From Lachnospiraceae bacterium (GTDB taxonomy: Bacteria > Bacillota > Clostridia > Lachnospirales > Lachnospiraceae), in NCBI GenBank assembly GCA_024697505.1, contig JAILFQ010000388.1:1-10161 (forward strand): 10,161 nt of DNA, in the 5' to 3' direction. The stretch's first letter is position 1. Every line of letters starts with the position of its first letter. Made by a program: the position numbers and the translations under genes. The notes under the pieces were generated by a model. That model had not been told where the DNA came from. It saw only the letters and a program-made list of their open reading frames with translations, and searched no databases. Shown one piece after another: positions 1 to 6,472 of the stretch.

Positions 1-585
1 CCTGTTCAGGAAGACTTCTATGATGCGGCAGACCATGGAGAGCTTGTAAGACTTTTGGTGCTTATGCTCTGCAACCAGATGGGAATAGAAGGTGAGGAAA
101 TGGAAATCTGCCTTGCGGCAGCAGGTATTCACGATATCGGAAAGCTTAAGATAGGTGATAACCTTTACGGCCGTAAGAAGTCCGTGTTCCACATCGAAGA
201 AGTAAAGTACATGAGAATGCATGCCGAGATTGCCAAGGAAATGCTTGAAGAATGTAATTATCCGAAAAAGGTAATCGAAGCGGTGTATCATCATCACGAA
301 AATTATGACGGAAGCGGATACCCTAACAATCTTCAGGGGGAAAACATTCCGCGTTCCGCAAGGATCTTAAGAATATGTGATGCCTTTGCCGCGCTTATTT
401 CGGACCGTCCTTACAGAAAGGCCTTTGACATGGACACGGCTCTTTCAATGATGACAGATGATATAAGATTTTATGATGTTTCAATCTTCCTTGATTTTAT
501 GAAGATTTACAATTCCGATGATTTTACAAAGGCGATAGAACTTGCAAAGCAGATAAACGAAAAACATCATTACGAAATTGCATAA
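1..585 (+). CDS. HD-GYP domain protein (probable cyclic-di-GMP phosphodiesterase), 3' part
   Basis: The reading frame is open from the first base, so the gene starts upstream and only its last 194 codons are present. Seen in the sequence, numbering from window base 1: a first histidine (H12), HDIGK with the metal-binding HD pair at residues 44-45, a histidine in MHAEIAKEM (74), a histidine run HHHE at 97-100, DGSGYP ending at 108, IPRSARI, and CDAFAALISDRPYR from about 126. This order of motifs is that of HD-GYP proteins, which use a two- or three-metal centre to hydrolyse cyclic-di-GMP. The usual HPExG element is degenerate (HAEIA), but the ligand histidine is kept. Any sensory or receiver domain would lie upstream of the window. 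A terminator hairpin follows six bases after the TAA. The family call is firm; activity on cyclic-di-GMP is inferred. Confidence 0.9.
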   Translation, partial: PVQEDFYDAADHGELVRLLVLMLCNQMGIEGEEMEICLAAAGIHDIGKLKIGDNLYGRKKSVFHIEEVKYMRMHAEIAKEMLEECNYPKKVIEAVYHHHENYDGSGYPNNLQGENIPRSARILRICDAFAALISDRPYRKAFDMDTALSMMTDDIRFYDVSIFLDFMKIYNSDDFTKAIELAKQINEKHHYEIA

Positions 586-590
586 AAATA

Positions 591-621
591 AAGATGCGGA
601 TAAATCGCATCTTTTCTTTTT
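591..621 (+). terminator. Rho-independent terminator of the HD-GYP gene
   Basis: AAGATGCG (591-598) pairs perfectly with CGCATCTT (606-613) around a 7-base loop, followed by TTCTTTTT. It starts six bases after the HD-GYP stop codon. Confidence 0.85.
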
Positions 622-630
622 GGAAAGAAA

Positions 631-653
631 AGGCTGTCACTATGTGGCAGCCT
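631..653 (-). terminator. Probable terminator for the cold-shock gene (minus strand)
   Basis: AGGCTGTCAC (631-640) and GTGGCAGCCT (644-653) form a 10-bp stem with one G.T pair and a 3-base loop. Read on the minus strand the stem is followed by TTTTCTTTCC, which suits termination of the convergent cold-shock gene ending at 739. Together with the hairpin at 591-613 it makes a back-to-back terminator pair between convergent genes. Confidence 0.6.
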
Positions 654-738
654 TTGCATTTCAAGGTATTAACAATATAGCTTTATTCCGTATAAATAAT
701 TTATATGAGAAAAAGGTACACTGAAAATTAAAACTTGA

Positions 739-939
739 TTAGCACTTCTTTACGTTTGTAGCCTGAGGACCCTTAGCGCCATCAACGATGTCGAACTCAA
801 CAGCCTGGCCTTCTTCAAGAGACTTGAAGCCGTCTGTTACGATGCCGCTGTAATGAACGAATACGTCCTTGCCTTCCTCATCACAAATGAATCCGAAGCC
901 CTTCTGATTGTTGAACCACTTTACTGTACCCTTGTGCAT
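739..939 (-). CDS. csp: Cold-shock protein (CspA family)
   Basis: A 66-residue single cold-shock domain, the normal length of the family. It is a small five-stranded OB-fold protein that binds single-stranded RNA and DNA and acts as an RNA chaperone in the cytoplasm. Visible motifs are GTVKWFN at the N-terminus, RNP1 KGFGFI (residues 13-18), RNP2-type VFVHYSGI, and the C-terminal GPQATNV. The start at 939 is chosen because the protein then begins MHKGTVKWF like its family and has a GGAGG Shine-Dalgarno about 9 bases upstream. A longer in-frame start at 1026 would add 29 residues unlike anything in the family and would begin upstream of the predicted transcription start. The gene has its own promoter and is divergent from upp. 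The paralogue letter cannot be assigned. Confidence 0.96.
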   Translation of the reverse strand: MHKGTVKWFNNQKGFGFICDEEGKDVFVHYSGIVTDGFKSLEEGQAVEFDIVDGAKGPQATNVKKC

Positions 940-972
940 TTTGTATTTCCTCCAACAAAATATAATAATCTC

Positions 973-992
973 GTGGTGCACTATCGCACCAC
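973..992 (-). other. Hairpin at the predicted 5' end of the csp mRNA
   Basis: GTGGTGC (973-979) and GCACCAC (986-992) form a perfect 7-bp stem with a 6-base loop. The predicted csp transcription start is around 991-993, so the stem would sit at the extreme 5' end of the transcript, about 33 bases before the start codon. Stable 5'-terminal hairpins can protect mRNA, and cold-shock leaders are known to be structured; a role here is inferred. Confidence 0.5.
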
Positions 993-997
993 CATCA

Positions 998-1026
998 ATA
1001 GTAGCATTTTTGTGGTTTTGTGTCAA
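998..1026 (-). promoter_or_regulatory. Sigma-A promoter of csp
   Basis: On the minus strand there is a perfect -35 TTGACA (1026-1021), a 17-bp spacer, and a -10 TACTAT (1003-998). Transcription should begin near 991-993. The 1027-1089 stretch behind it is very AT-rich and could act as an UP element for both divergent promoters. Confidence 0.8.
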
Positions 1027-1089
1027 ATAGATTTCTGAAAATTATAATAAAAATACAAAAATTATCTTGTACCATCATTTTTGCCCCCT

Positions 1090-1118
1090 TTGACATATGC
1101 TTTTAAAAATGCTATACT
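1090..1118 (+). promoter_or_regulatory. Sigma-A promoter of upp
   Basis: -35 TTGACA (1090-1095), a 17-bp spacer, -10 TATACT (1113-1118). Transcription would start near 1125, giving a leader of about 47 bases. The leader contains a small stem CGAC-GTTC-GTCG (1143-1154). No long attenuator or terminator structure is seen in it. Confidence 0.85.
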
Positions 1119-1171
1119 CCCCTACGGAAAAATTAATATATACGACGTTCGTCGAGAAAGAGGTTAAGGGT

Positions 1172-1801
1172 ATGTCAAATGTTTATGTAATGGACCATCC
1201 GTTGATCCAACACAAAATCGGCATCATGAGAAAGAAGTCAACTTCAACAAAGGAGTTCAGAGCACTGGTTTCTGAGGTTGCAATGCTTATTTATTATGAA
1301 GCAAGCCGTAACCTTCCGCTTGCTGATAAGGAGATAGAAACTCCTATCGCAAAGACAGTAGTTAAGGAAATTGCAGGTAAGAAGCTTTGCGTTGTTCCTA
1401 TTTTAAGAGCGGGAATGCACATGGCAGACGGAATCCTTACACTTACACCTAACGCAAAGGTTGGTCACATCGGCCTTTATCGTGACGAAAAAACACTTGA
1501 ACCTGTTGAATATTTCTGCAAGCTTCCTCAGGATGCTTCCGAAAGAGAAATATTCCTTGTAGACCCAATGCTTGCAACAGGCGGCTCCGCTGATGCAGCA
1601 ATTACCCTTCTTAAGAGAAGAGGCATTAAGAAAATCCGTTTCCTTTGCCTTATTGCAGCACCTGAAGGTGTTGAAAAGCTTACAAAGGCTCATCCGGATG
1701 TAGATGTTTACATTGGAGCACTCGACGACCATCTTAACGAAAAAGGATATATTGTACCGGGTCTTGGAGACGCCGGCGACAGAATTTACGGAACAAAGTA
1801 G
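1172..1801 (+). CDS. upp: Uracil phosphoribosyltransferase
   Basis: Converts uracil and PRPP to UMP and pyrophosphate in the cytoplasm (pyrimidine salvage). The product is 209 residues, the usual bacterial length. Seen: N-terminal [23 protein letters not shown] (about 77-87), the PRPP-binding loop [11 protein letters not shown] (130-140), and the uracil-binding C-terminal segment [16 protein letters not shown] (193-208). The start at 1172 was preferred over an in-frame ATG at 1097 because 1097 lies inside the promoter and would add 25 residues foreign to the family. The upstream AGAGG is a modest ribosome binding site. The gene stands alone between its own promoter and terminator. A nucleoside phosphorylase further right (8995) is another salvage enzyme but is not in the same transcript. 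Confidence 0.97.
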   Translation: MSNVYVMDHPLIQHKIGIMRKKSTSTKEFRALVSEVAMLIYYEASRNLPLADKEIETPIAKTVVKEIAGKKLCVVPILRAGMHMADGILTLTPNAKVGHIGLYRDEKTLEPVEYFCKLPQDASEREIFLVDPMLATGGSADAAITLLKRRGIKKIRFLCLIAAPEGVEKLTKAHPDVDVYIGALDDHLNEKGYIVPGLGDAGDRIYGTK

Positions 1802-1816
1802 ATTAAGCAAAAATTT

Positions 1817-1848
1817 ATACCGGGTATGTAAATGCCCGGTATTTTTTG
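1817..1848 (+). terminator. Rho-independent terminator of upp
   Basis: ATACCGGG (1817-1824) pairs perfectly with CCCGGTAT (1835-1842) around a 10-base loop, followed directly by a T-tract. Confidence 0.9.
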
Positions 1849-1863
1849 TCGCATTTTTACATC

Positions 1864-1892
1864 TTGTCGTGAATATAAAGTTGGAATATAAT
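1864..1892 (+). promoter_or_regulatory. Probable promoter of the aldose 1-epimerase gene
   Basis: A perfect -10 TATAAT (1887-1892) lies 17 bp after TTGTCG (1864-1869), which matches the -35 consensus at 4 of 6 positions. Transcription would begin near 1899, leaving a leader of about 68 bases. Confidence 0.65.
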
Positions 1893-1911
1893 AACCTGGT
1901 AAGAGGGATTT

Positions 1912-1937
1912 GTACAGGTCGTGGGCGGACCGTGTAC
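1912..1937 (+). other. Hairpin in the epimerase leader
   Basis: GTACA-GGTC (1912-1920) pairs with GACC-G-TGTAC (1928-1937), giving nine base pairs with one bulged G and a 7-base GC-rich loop. It lies inside the predicted 5' leader, about 17 bases upstream of the Shine-Dalgarno. It could be an operator or an RNA structure; no regulator can be named. Confidence 0.4.
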
Positions 1938-1966
1938 TGTTTAAAAAATCCATAAGGAGAATAAAA

Positions 1967-3031
1967 ATGAAAGTTACTGCAAGAGATTTCGGTACAACAA
2001 AGGATGGCAGAAAAGCCACTCTTTACACCATGGAAAACTCTAACGGAATGAAAGTCAGCGTAACAGACTACGGTGCATGCGTGGTCAACATTATTGTTCC
2101 GGACAAAAACGGAAAGCTTGACGATGTTGCACTGGGCTTTGATGATGTTAGAGGATATGACGAAAATTATACATATTTCGGAGCGTTCGTAGGAAGAAAC
2201 GGAAACCGTATCGGAGGAGCCAAGTTCTCTATTAACGGTAAGGAATACAAACTTGAAGACAACGATAACGGCAACAACCTCCACAGCGGTCTTAAGGGCT
2301 TTAATAACATGTGGTATGACGTAGAAGTCGGCGAAGAGGAAGACGGAATAATTTCTGTGGATATGTCCAGAAGAAGTCTGGACGGAGAGCAGGGGTTCCC
2401 GGGAAATCTGGATATTACCGTTTCCTATTCCCTTACGGAAGATAATGAGTTTGCCATAGATTACTATGGAATCTGCGACAAGGATACGGTTATAAATCTT
2501 ACAAATCATTCATTCTTTAATCTTTCCGGACAGGCTTCCGGAAGTATTCTGGACCATGAGATATTTATAGATGCAGACTACTTTACTCCTACAGATGATA
2601 AACTCATCCCTACCGGCGAGCTTAGAAAAGTTTCCGGCACACCTATGGATTTTAAGAAGTCCAGAAGGATTGGCGACCGTATCGACGACGATTATGAGCC
2701 TCTTAAGCAGGCCGGCGGTTACGACCACAACTACGTTCTTAACAATTCCGGTGAGGATGTTGAACTTGTGGCAACTCTTTCAGATCCTAAATCCGGCAGA
2801 AAGATGGATGTTTACACAGATCTTCCGGGAATGCAGTTCTATGCCGGAAATTTTATTACAGGAACAATAGCAGGAAAGGGCGGACATGTGTATAAAAAGC
2901 GTGACGGCCTTTGTCTGGAAACACAGATGTTCCCGGATGCCTGCAACGAAAAGGAATACTTTAAAACTTCCGTTGTGAAGGCATTTAAAGAATACGAAAC
3001 CGTTACCGTTTACAAATTCTACACAGAATGA
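1967..3031 (+). CDS. galM: Aldose 1-epimerase (galactose mutarotase)
   Basis: Interconverts the alpha and beta anomers of aldohexoses such as galactose and glucose; cytoplasmic beta-sandwich enzyme. The product is 354 residues, normal for the family. Seen: a conserved arginine region GRNGNRIGGAKF (76-87), NNLHSG (103-108), NLTNHSFFNLSG with the catalytic acid histidine (H181), GYDHNYVL (251-258), and LETQMFPDACN with the catalytic base glutamate (E318). The start at 1967 has AAGGAG eight bases upstream; an in-frame ATG at 1910 would add 19 unrelated residues. No Leloir-pathway genes (galK, galT, galE) are next to it, so it appears monocistronic. Its TGA stop codon lies inside a repeat element (3028-3063). 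Sugar preference within the family is not readable. Confidence 0.94.
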   Translation: MKVTARDFGTTKDGRKATLYTMENSNGMKVSVTDYGACVVNIIVPDKNGKLDDVALGFDDVRGYDENYTYFGAFVGRNGNRIGGAKFSINGKEYKLEDNDNGNNLHSGLKGFNNMWYDVEVGEEEDGIISVDMSRRSLDGEQGFPGNLDITVSYSLTEDNEFAIDYYGICDKDTVINLTNHSFFNLSGQASGSILDHEIFIDADYFTPTDDKLIPTGELRKVSGTPMDFKKSRRIGDRIDDDYEPLKQAGGYDHNYVLNNSGEDVELVATLSDPKSGRKMDVYTDLPGMQFYAGNFITGTIAGKGGHVYKKRDGLCLETQMFPDACNEKEYFKTSVVKAFKEYETVTVYKFYTE

Positions 3032-3064
3032 CACAAACGGGGACGGGGGTGTAGTGTCATTTTT
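3027..3064 (+). repeat. TGACAC palindromic repeat, copy 1 (hairpin over the galM stop codon)
   Basis: AATGACAC (3027-3034) and GTGTCATT (3054-3061) form an 8-bp stem around a 19-base G-rich loop, with a short T-run after it. The stretch 3028-3063 is identical to 7093-7126 except for two extra bases (AC) in the loop. In both copies the TGA of TGACAC is the stop codon of the upstream gene. The element resembles a REP-type palindrome or a terminator-like hairpin. Confidence 0.8.
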
Positions 3065-3101
3065 GCAAAATTGCAACAACTCTCGTAATTAAATGAAATC
3101 T

Positions 3102-3136
3102 AAGGCGCGGCTTAAAGCTGCGCCTTTTTCTTTTTT
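3102..3136 (+). terminator. Strong terminator, copy 1 of a repeated hairpin
   Basis: AAGGCGCGGCT (3102-3112) pairs with AGCTGCGCCTT (3116-3126) in an 11-bp stem with one G.T pair and a 3-base TAA loop, followed by TTTCTTTTTT. A closely related hairpin occurs at 7139-7163, the same distance class after the second TGACAC repeat. It ends galM transcription and insulates the TetR operon promoter. Confidence 0.88.
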
Positions 3137-3167
3137 GTATTTTTATAGATCTATGTTTGTTAATTGA

Positions 3168-3196
3168 TTGACAATATCTTTTTTTGGTTTTATAAT
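3168..3196 (+). promoter_or_regulatory. Consensus promoter of the TetR operon
   Basis: Perfect -35 TTGACA (3168-3173), 17-bp spacer, perfect -10 TATAAT (3191-3196). Transcription should begin around 3203. With such a strong promoter the operon needs repression, which the adjacent double operator would supply. A perfect 10-bp palindrome ATAGATCTAT (3145-3154) lies 13 bases upstream of the -35 and has no assigned role. Confidence 0.9.
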
Positions 3197-3202
3197 ATTA
3201 AA

Positions 3203-3228
3203 TGAACACGTTCAGATGAACACGTTCA
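3203..3228 (+). promoter_or_regulatory. Duplicated TetR-type operator
   Basis: Two identical 12-bp units TGAACACGTTCA (3203-3214 and 3217-3228) are separated by GA. Each has inverted arms TGAAC/GTTCA around an AC centre. They cover the predicted transcription start, six bases after the -10. Location and symmetry fit binding of two dimers of the TetR-family protein encoded just downstream; the pairing of regulator and site is inferred. Confidence 0.8.
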
Positions 3229-3272
3229 TTTAAGCAAAGATTTTCCATAAAACATAAAAATGAGGAAAAAAC

Positions 3273-3809
3273 ATGTCAAAAATACTTGAAAACCCAAGAG
3301 GAGCCCTTATTGCGGAAGCAAGGCGGCAGGTTAACGAAATCGGCTATTCCAAAATGACCATCAGATCTGTGGCTGCAAAATGCGGAATAGGAACGGGTAC
3401 AGTCTATAACTACTTTAAGTCCAAAGAAATGCTTGTGGCATCATTTATGTCGGAGGACTGGCATGCCACCGTTGCTAAGATTGAAAAAGAAATAAGCGGT
3501 GTGCAAAAGCCTATGGAAGCCTGCGAGGTTGTATTTAACGCCGTTTTGGAGTTTTCGAGTAAGAACGAGACTCTTTTTAAAGACAAAGAAGCGGTAAAAA
3601 TTTATTCCTCCGCTTCAGGGAAGGGGCACGAAAGGCTTGTTTTACAGCTTTCTCATTACATAGGCCCTTATTGTGAAAAATACGCAAGAAGTTATACACC
3701 GGAACTTCCGGATTTTATTTCCGAAGCAATTATTAGCAGAGTGCTTGCGGGAAAGGATTTTGCCGGTTTAAAAAATATAATCTGTCAATTATTTAAGGAG
3801 GACTGTTAA
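3273..3809 (+). CDS. TetR/AcrR-family transcriptional regulator
   Basis: A 178-residue protein with the TetR N-terminal DNA-binding domain: residues 11-23 lead into the helix-turn-helix at about 29-48, with TIRSVAAKCGIGTGTVYNYFKSKEML matching the family pattern (A-x-x-x-G-[IV]-x-x-G-T-[IV]-Y-x-[YH]-F-x-x-K). The C-terminal two thirds is the ligand-binding and dimerisation part, which is diverged and gives no ligand. The start has GAGG seven bases upstream. It is the first gene of the operon and only one base separates its stop from the next start, so it is made with the enzymes it should control. The double TGAACACGTTCA site at the promoter suggests autorepression released by a small molecule, perhaps the operon's substrate. 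Confidence 0.93.
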   Translation: MSKILENPRGALIAEARRQVNEIGYSKMTIRSVAAKCGIGTGTVYNYFKSKEMLVASFMSEDWHATVAKIEKEISGVQKPMEACEVVFNAVLEFSSKNETLFKDKEAVKIYSSASGKGHERLVLQLSHYIGPYCEKYARSYTPELPDFISEAIISRVLAGKDFAGLKNIICQLFKEDC

Positions 3810-3810
3810 A

Positions 3811-4740
3811 ATGAGCAGTTTTGAAAATTTGAGAGTGGTAGATAATTTCTATCAGACATCCTTGTTCTTTCCAATGCCTACGGTGGTTATAAGCACACTT
3901 ACAGAGGACGGAAAGACAACACTTGGTCCGTACAGCCTTGTACAGCCTTATTATGTAGCCGGAAGAGATTATTATGCAATGCTTCTTCAGTGCAGAAACT
4001 CTTCCAATACGGCACAGAACATCTTAAGAACAGGAAAATGCGCCATCAACTTTATTCTTGACGATCCTAAGGCATTTAAAGAGTGCGTAAAGCTTTCCTG
4101 GCCGGGAGACAAGCCAGAAGACAAAATGCCAAAGTGCAACTTCAGACTGGAAAACAGCCAGATTATGGAGGAAAATCCTGCAGATGTAAGACCTCAGGTG
4201 CTTACAGACGCTTACCAGGTAATAGAGTGCACATGGGACCGTTCCCTGGACGGTGCCGCAAATGATGCAGCAGGCATAACAGACGGTTACGAGCCGCCAT
4301 ACCACGATTTTAACGGTATTACAAGTAAGTTCGGCGCTCACTTTATTTTAAAAGTGGACAGGATACTTATGAAGAAGAAATACTCCGATGCCATCATTAA
4401 CGGCGTGCGTGCAAAAGACTTCCCGCCTGCGCCGGTAGATTACGGTTACAGGGATTCCAAGAATTTCTGGTTCCACAAGCACGCAAAAATGAGAGCGGAG
4501 CTGCTTCCTATAAGAAAATCTTCTCTTGAGTCCGTAAGATATGCTGCGGACAGAATAGACGACAAGGTTAAGTTTACAGATGATGCTTTGGAAATGATAC
4601 TTAACGTTCCGAGAGTTTTCCTTACAACGGTACTTAGGGGATGCGTTTCCTGGGCAAGGGAAAATAATGTTACCTTGATTACTGCAAACGAAATGAAGAT
4701 CATTAACGATAAGAGATCCAAAGAAAAGAAGAATAAATAA
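3811..4740 (+). CDS. Flavin reductase-like (FMN-binding split barrel) protein with PCP_red-like C-terminal domain
   Basis: 309 residues. About 14-190 resemble the flavin reductase-like split barrel: PMPTVVISTLTEDGKTTLGPYS is the usual first-strand region, followed by CRNSSNTAQNILRTGKCAINF (61-81) and later HFILKVDRIL. Such domains bind FMN or FAD and use NAD(P)H or serve as flavoprotein oxidoreductases. Residues about 252-300 (KFTDDALEMILNVPRVF, then GCVSWARENNVTLITANEM) resemble the small helical PCP_red domain found at the C-terminus of protochlorophyllide reductase subunits and some other redox proteins. That second call is from memory of the pattern and is less certain. The pair makes a protein longer than ordinary flavin reductases (about 160-220 residues). 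AAGGAGG lies inside the end of the TetR gene, showing tight translational packing. It is soluble, with no signal peptide. The substrate is unknown. Confidence 0.75.
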   Translation: MSSFENLRVVDNFYQTSLFFPMPTVVISTLTEDGKTTLGPYSLVQPYYVAGRDYYAMLLQCRNSSNTAQNILRTGKCAINFILDDPKAFKECVKLSWPGDKPEDKMPKCNFRLENSQIMEENPADVRPQVLTDAYQVIECTWDRSLDGAANDAAGITDGYEPPYHDFNGITSKFGAHFILKVDRILMKKKYSDAIINGVRAKDFPPAPVDYGYRDSKNFWFHKHAKMRAELLPIRKSSLESVRYAADRIDDKVKFTDDALEMILNVPRVFLTTVLRGCVSWARENNVTLITANEMKIINDKRSKEKKNK

Positions 4741-4760
4741 TTTGCAAAGGAGATAAAAGA

Positions 4761-5624
4761 ATGAAGGTTGTACTTGCAGGCGCTTTTGGTAACTTGGGCG
4801 CAGAAATACTTAAAAAACTTGTAAATGCAGGCCATGAGGTAGTTGCGGCAGACCTTAAGGAAAGAGAAATTGAGGGCCTTTCCGGTAAGTATACGTTCAG
4901 AGCAATAGATGCAACAAACTCTGAAAGTCTTGTGGGATTGTGCGAAGGAGCAGATGCCGTTGTTACAACAATGGGTCTCACAGGGGCTTCAACCCGTTTT
5001 ACCGCATACGATATAGACCTTAACGGTAACCTTAACCTTTTAAAAGAAGCAAAGATTGCCGGTGTTAAAAGATTTACCTATATTTCCGTTATTTCCTGCG
5101 ACAAGCCGGGTGCGGAAGAAGTACCTATGCTTCATGCCAAGTACTTATTTGAGCGTGAGCTTAAGAAGAGCGGACTTACTTATGTAATTCACCGTCCAAC
5201 AGGCTATTTTTACGACATTGCAAAGGTGTTTAAGCCTTACGTGGACAAGGGGCAGATGCAGCTTCTTAAAGGCTATGGCAATGTAAAGGCAAATGTTGTG
5301 GACTGCCCGGATTTTGCAAAGTTTATTGTAGACCACATTAATGATGAAAACGCTGTATACGAAGTAGGCGGAAAAGAAGTTTATACTTACGAAGAAATGG
5401 CTAAAATGTGCTTTGATGCCGCAGGAAAGCCTTTAAAGATCAAATGGGCACCGATATGGCTCTTCGGAATTCTTGCAAACCTTCCAAAGATTAAAAAGGC
5501 AGGAAAGCATGATATTATTCTTTTCTCCAAGTGGACTCTTTCCCACGACCTTGTAGGAAAAGACATGACAGGAGACAGCTCCTTTGCGGCATATATTAAG
5601 TCTTATTTTGGAAAGGAGGCCTAG
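4761..5624 (+). CDS. Atypical short-chain dehydrogenase (NAD(P)-binding, NmrA/epimerase-like)
   Basis: 287 residues with an N-terminal Rossmann fold: MKVVLAGAFGNLG contains the GxxGxxG dinucleotide loop (7-13), and the acidic residue ending the second strand (D31 in VVAAD) suggests NAD(H) rather than NADP(H). RFTYISVIS (104-112) is the usual strand after the adenine-binding helix. The classical YxxxK pair is not evident; instead HAKYLFERELKKSGLTYVIHRPTGYF (125-150) follows the atypical SDR (NmrA-like, NDUFA9-like) pattern. These proteins are reductases, isomerases or NAD(P)-sensing proteins. The C-terminal part contains a hydrophobic stretch WAPIWLFGILANLP (229-242), possibly a membrane-contacting helix. 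The start has AAAGGAG 9 bases upstream and lies 20 bases after the previous stop. It may supply or sense reductant for the neighbouring flavoprotein; the substrate is not readable. Confidence 0.82.
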   Translation: MKVVLAGAFGNLGAEILKKLVNAGHEVVAADLKEREIEGLSGKYTFRAIDATNSESLVGLCEGADAVVTTMGLTGASTRFTAYDIDLNGNLNLLKEAKIAGVKRFTYISVISCDKPGAEEVPMLHAKYLFERELKKSGLTYVIHRPTGYFYDIAKVFKPYVDKGQMQLLKGYGNVKANVVDCPDFAKFIVDHINDENAVYEVGGKEVYTYEEMAKMCFDAAGKPLKIKWAPIWLFGILANLPKIKKAGKHDIILFSKWTLSHDLVGKDMTGDSSFAAYIKSYFGKEA

Positions 5625-5627
5625 TAT

Positions 5628-6449
5628 ATGGGTTGGGAACTTATTTGGATCTTGTATGCAGTAAGCCTTATAATATGTCTTGTGGGATTTAAAAAATATG
5701 TTTATTTCCTTTCCATAGGATACGGCTTTTCTGTAGCAGGAATCGGCGTGGCTCTTGCAATTATGGGACTTACCGGAACATTCAACGGAATGGGATTTGC
5801 CCATTATATAATGTGCCTTTTATTTGTTGCTTACGGTGTAAGACTTGCGGGCTTCCTTCTTGTAAGAGAAATAAAGAATGCTTCTTACCGTAAAACTTTA
5901 AAAGAAGTTACCGGTGAGGAAAAGTCTGTACCTGTTTTTGTAAAGTTTTTTATGTGGATCTTATGCGCAGCTTTATATGTTGCACAGACAAGTTCTCTTT
6001 TCTTCAGACTTTACAATGGAAACAGCTTAGAAAATGGTGCGGAGACTTCAACTCTTATGTGGGTTGGAATTGCGGTATCCGCAGTTGCCATAATACTTGA
6101 GTCTGTTGCAGACAGACAAAAGAGCGCCCAAAAGAAGGAAAGACCGGACATGGTTGCAACAAAGGGTCTTTATAAGATAGTAAGATGCCCTAACTATTTT
6201 GCGGAAATCCTCTTCTGGACAGGTGTTACACTTACAGGACTTGATACTGTAAAGGGTGCGGGCCAGTGGATAACAATTTTACTTGCCTACGTTTGCATAG
6301 TTTATATTATGTTTAACGGAGCCGAGCGTCTTGAAAAAAGGCAGCTTGGAAGATACGGCAACAACAAAGAATACAACGATTACGCAAACAGTACTCCTAT
6401 CATTATCCCGTTCCTTCCAATTTATCATTTGGCAAAGAAGGATAAGTAG
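5628..6449 (+). CDS. DUF1295 family membrane protein (steroid 5-alpha-reductase-like)
   Basis: 273 residues with several hydrophobic segments (about 4-20, 23-49, 57-79, 105-124, 143-160, 190-205 and 212-229), so an integral membrane protein. Diagnostic DUF1295 motifs are ADRQK (161-165), GLYKIVRCPNYFAEILFW (180-197), and the C-terminal Y-x-x-Y...STPIIIPFLP (249-264). The family belongs to the larger group of steroid 5-alpha-reductases and isoprenylcysteine methyltransferases, which act on hydrophobic substrates inside the membrane. Most relatives have RHPNYF; here it is RCPNYF, so the histidine is replaced by cysteine. The gene starts three bases after the SDR stop with AAAGGAGG at 5612-5619 overlapping the end of that gene, so the two are probably coupled. 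Its biochemical reaction is unknown. Confidence 0.83.
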   Translation: MGWELIWILYAVSLIICLVGFKKYVYFLSIGYGFSVAGIGVALAIMGLTGTFNGMGFAHYIMCLLFVAYGVRLAGFLLVREIKNASYRKTLKEVTGEEKSVPVFVKFFMWILCAALYVAQTSSLFFRLYNGNSLENGAETSTLMWVGIAVSAVAIILESVADRQKSAQKKERPDMVATKGLYKIVRCPNYFAEILFWTGVTLTGLDTVKGAGQWITILLAYVCIVYIMFNGAERLEKRQLGRYGNNKEYNDYANSTPIIIPFLPIYHLAKKDK

Positions 6450-6472
6450 GGTAAAGGGGAAAAGGTGGTTTT

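Noticed and set aside
1070..1083. 14-base identity TACCATCATTTTTG between 1070-1083 and 8045-8058
   Set aside because: It is short and AT-rich with no common context; one such match in a 10-kb window is plausible by chance.
1090..1099. TTGACATATG in the upp promoter, matching the left part of the 7207 operator
   Set aside because: Only half of the palindrome is present and six of the bases are the -35 hexamer itself. This is not enough to claim shared regulation.
1097..1171. Longer N-terminus for uracil phosphoribosyltransferase from ATG 1097
   Set aside because: It begins inside the promoter spacer, has no ribosome binding site, and would exceed the normal 209-residue length.
1403..2509. 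A 368-codon open frame on the minus strand opposite upp and galM
   Set aside because: It lies antisense to two clearly recognised genes and their terminator, and its translation resembles no protein family and is rich in Cys, Ile, Phe and Val as expected from a reversed coding strand. It is a shadow of the real genes.
3039..3050. G-runs in the TGACAC repeat as a G-quadruplex
   Set aside because: Only two adjacent G-runs are present in each copy; four are needed for an intramolecular quadruplex.
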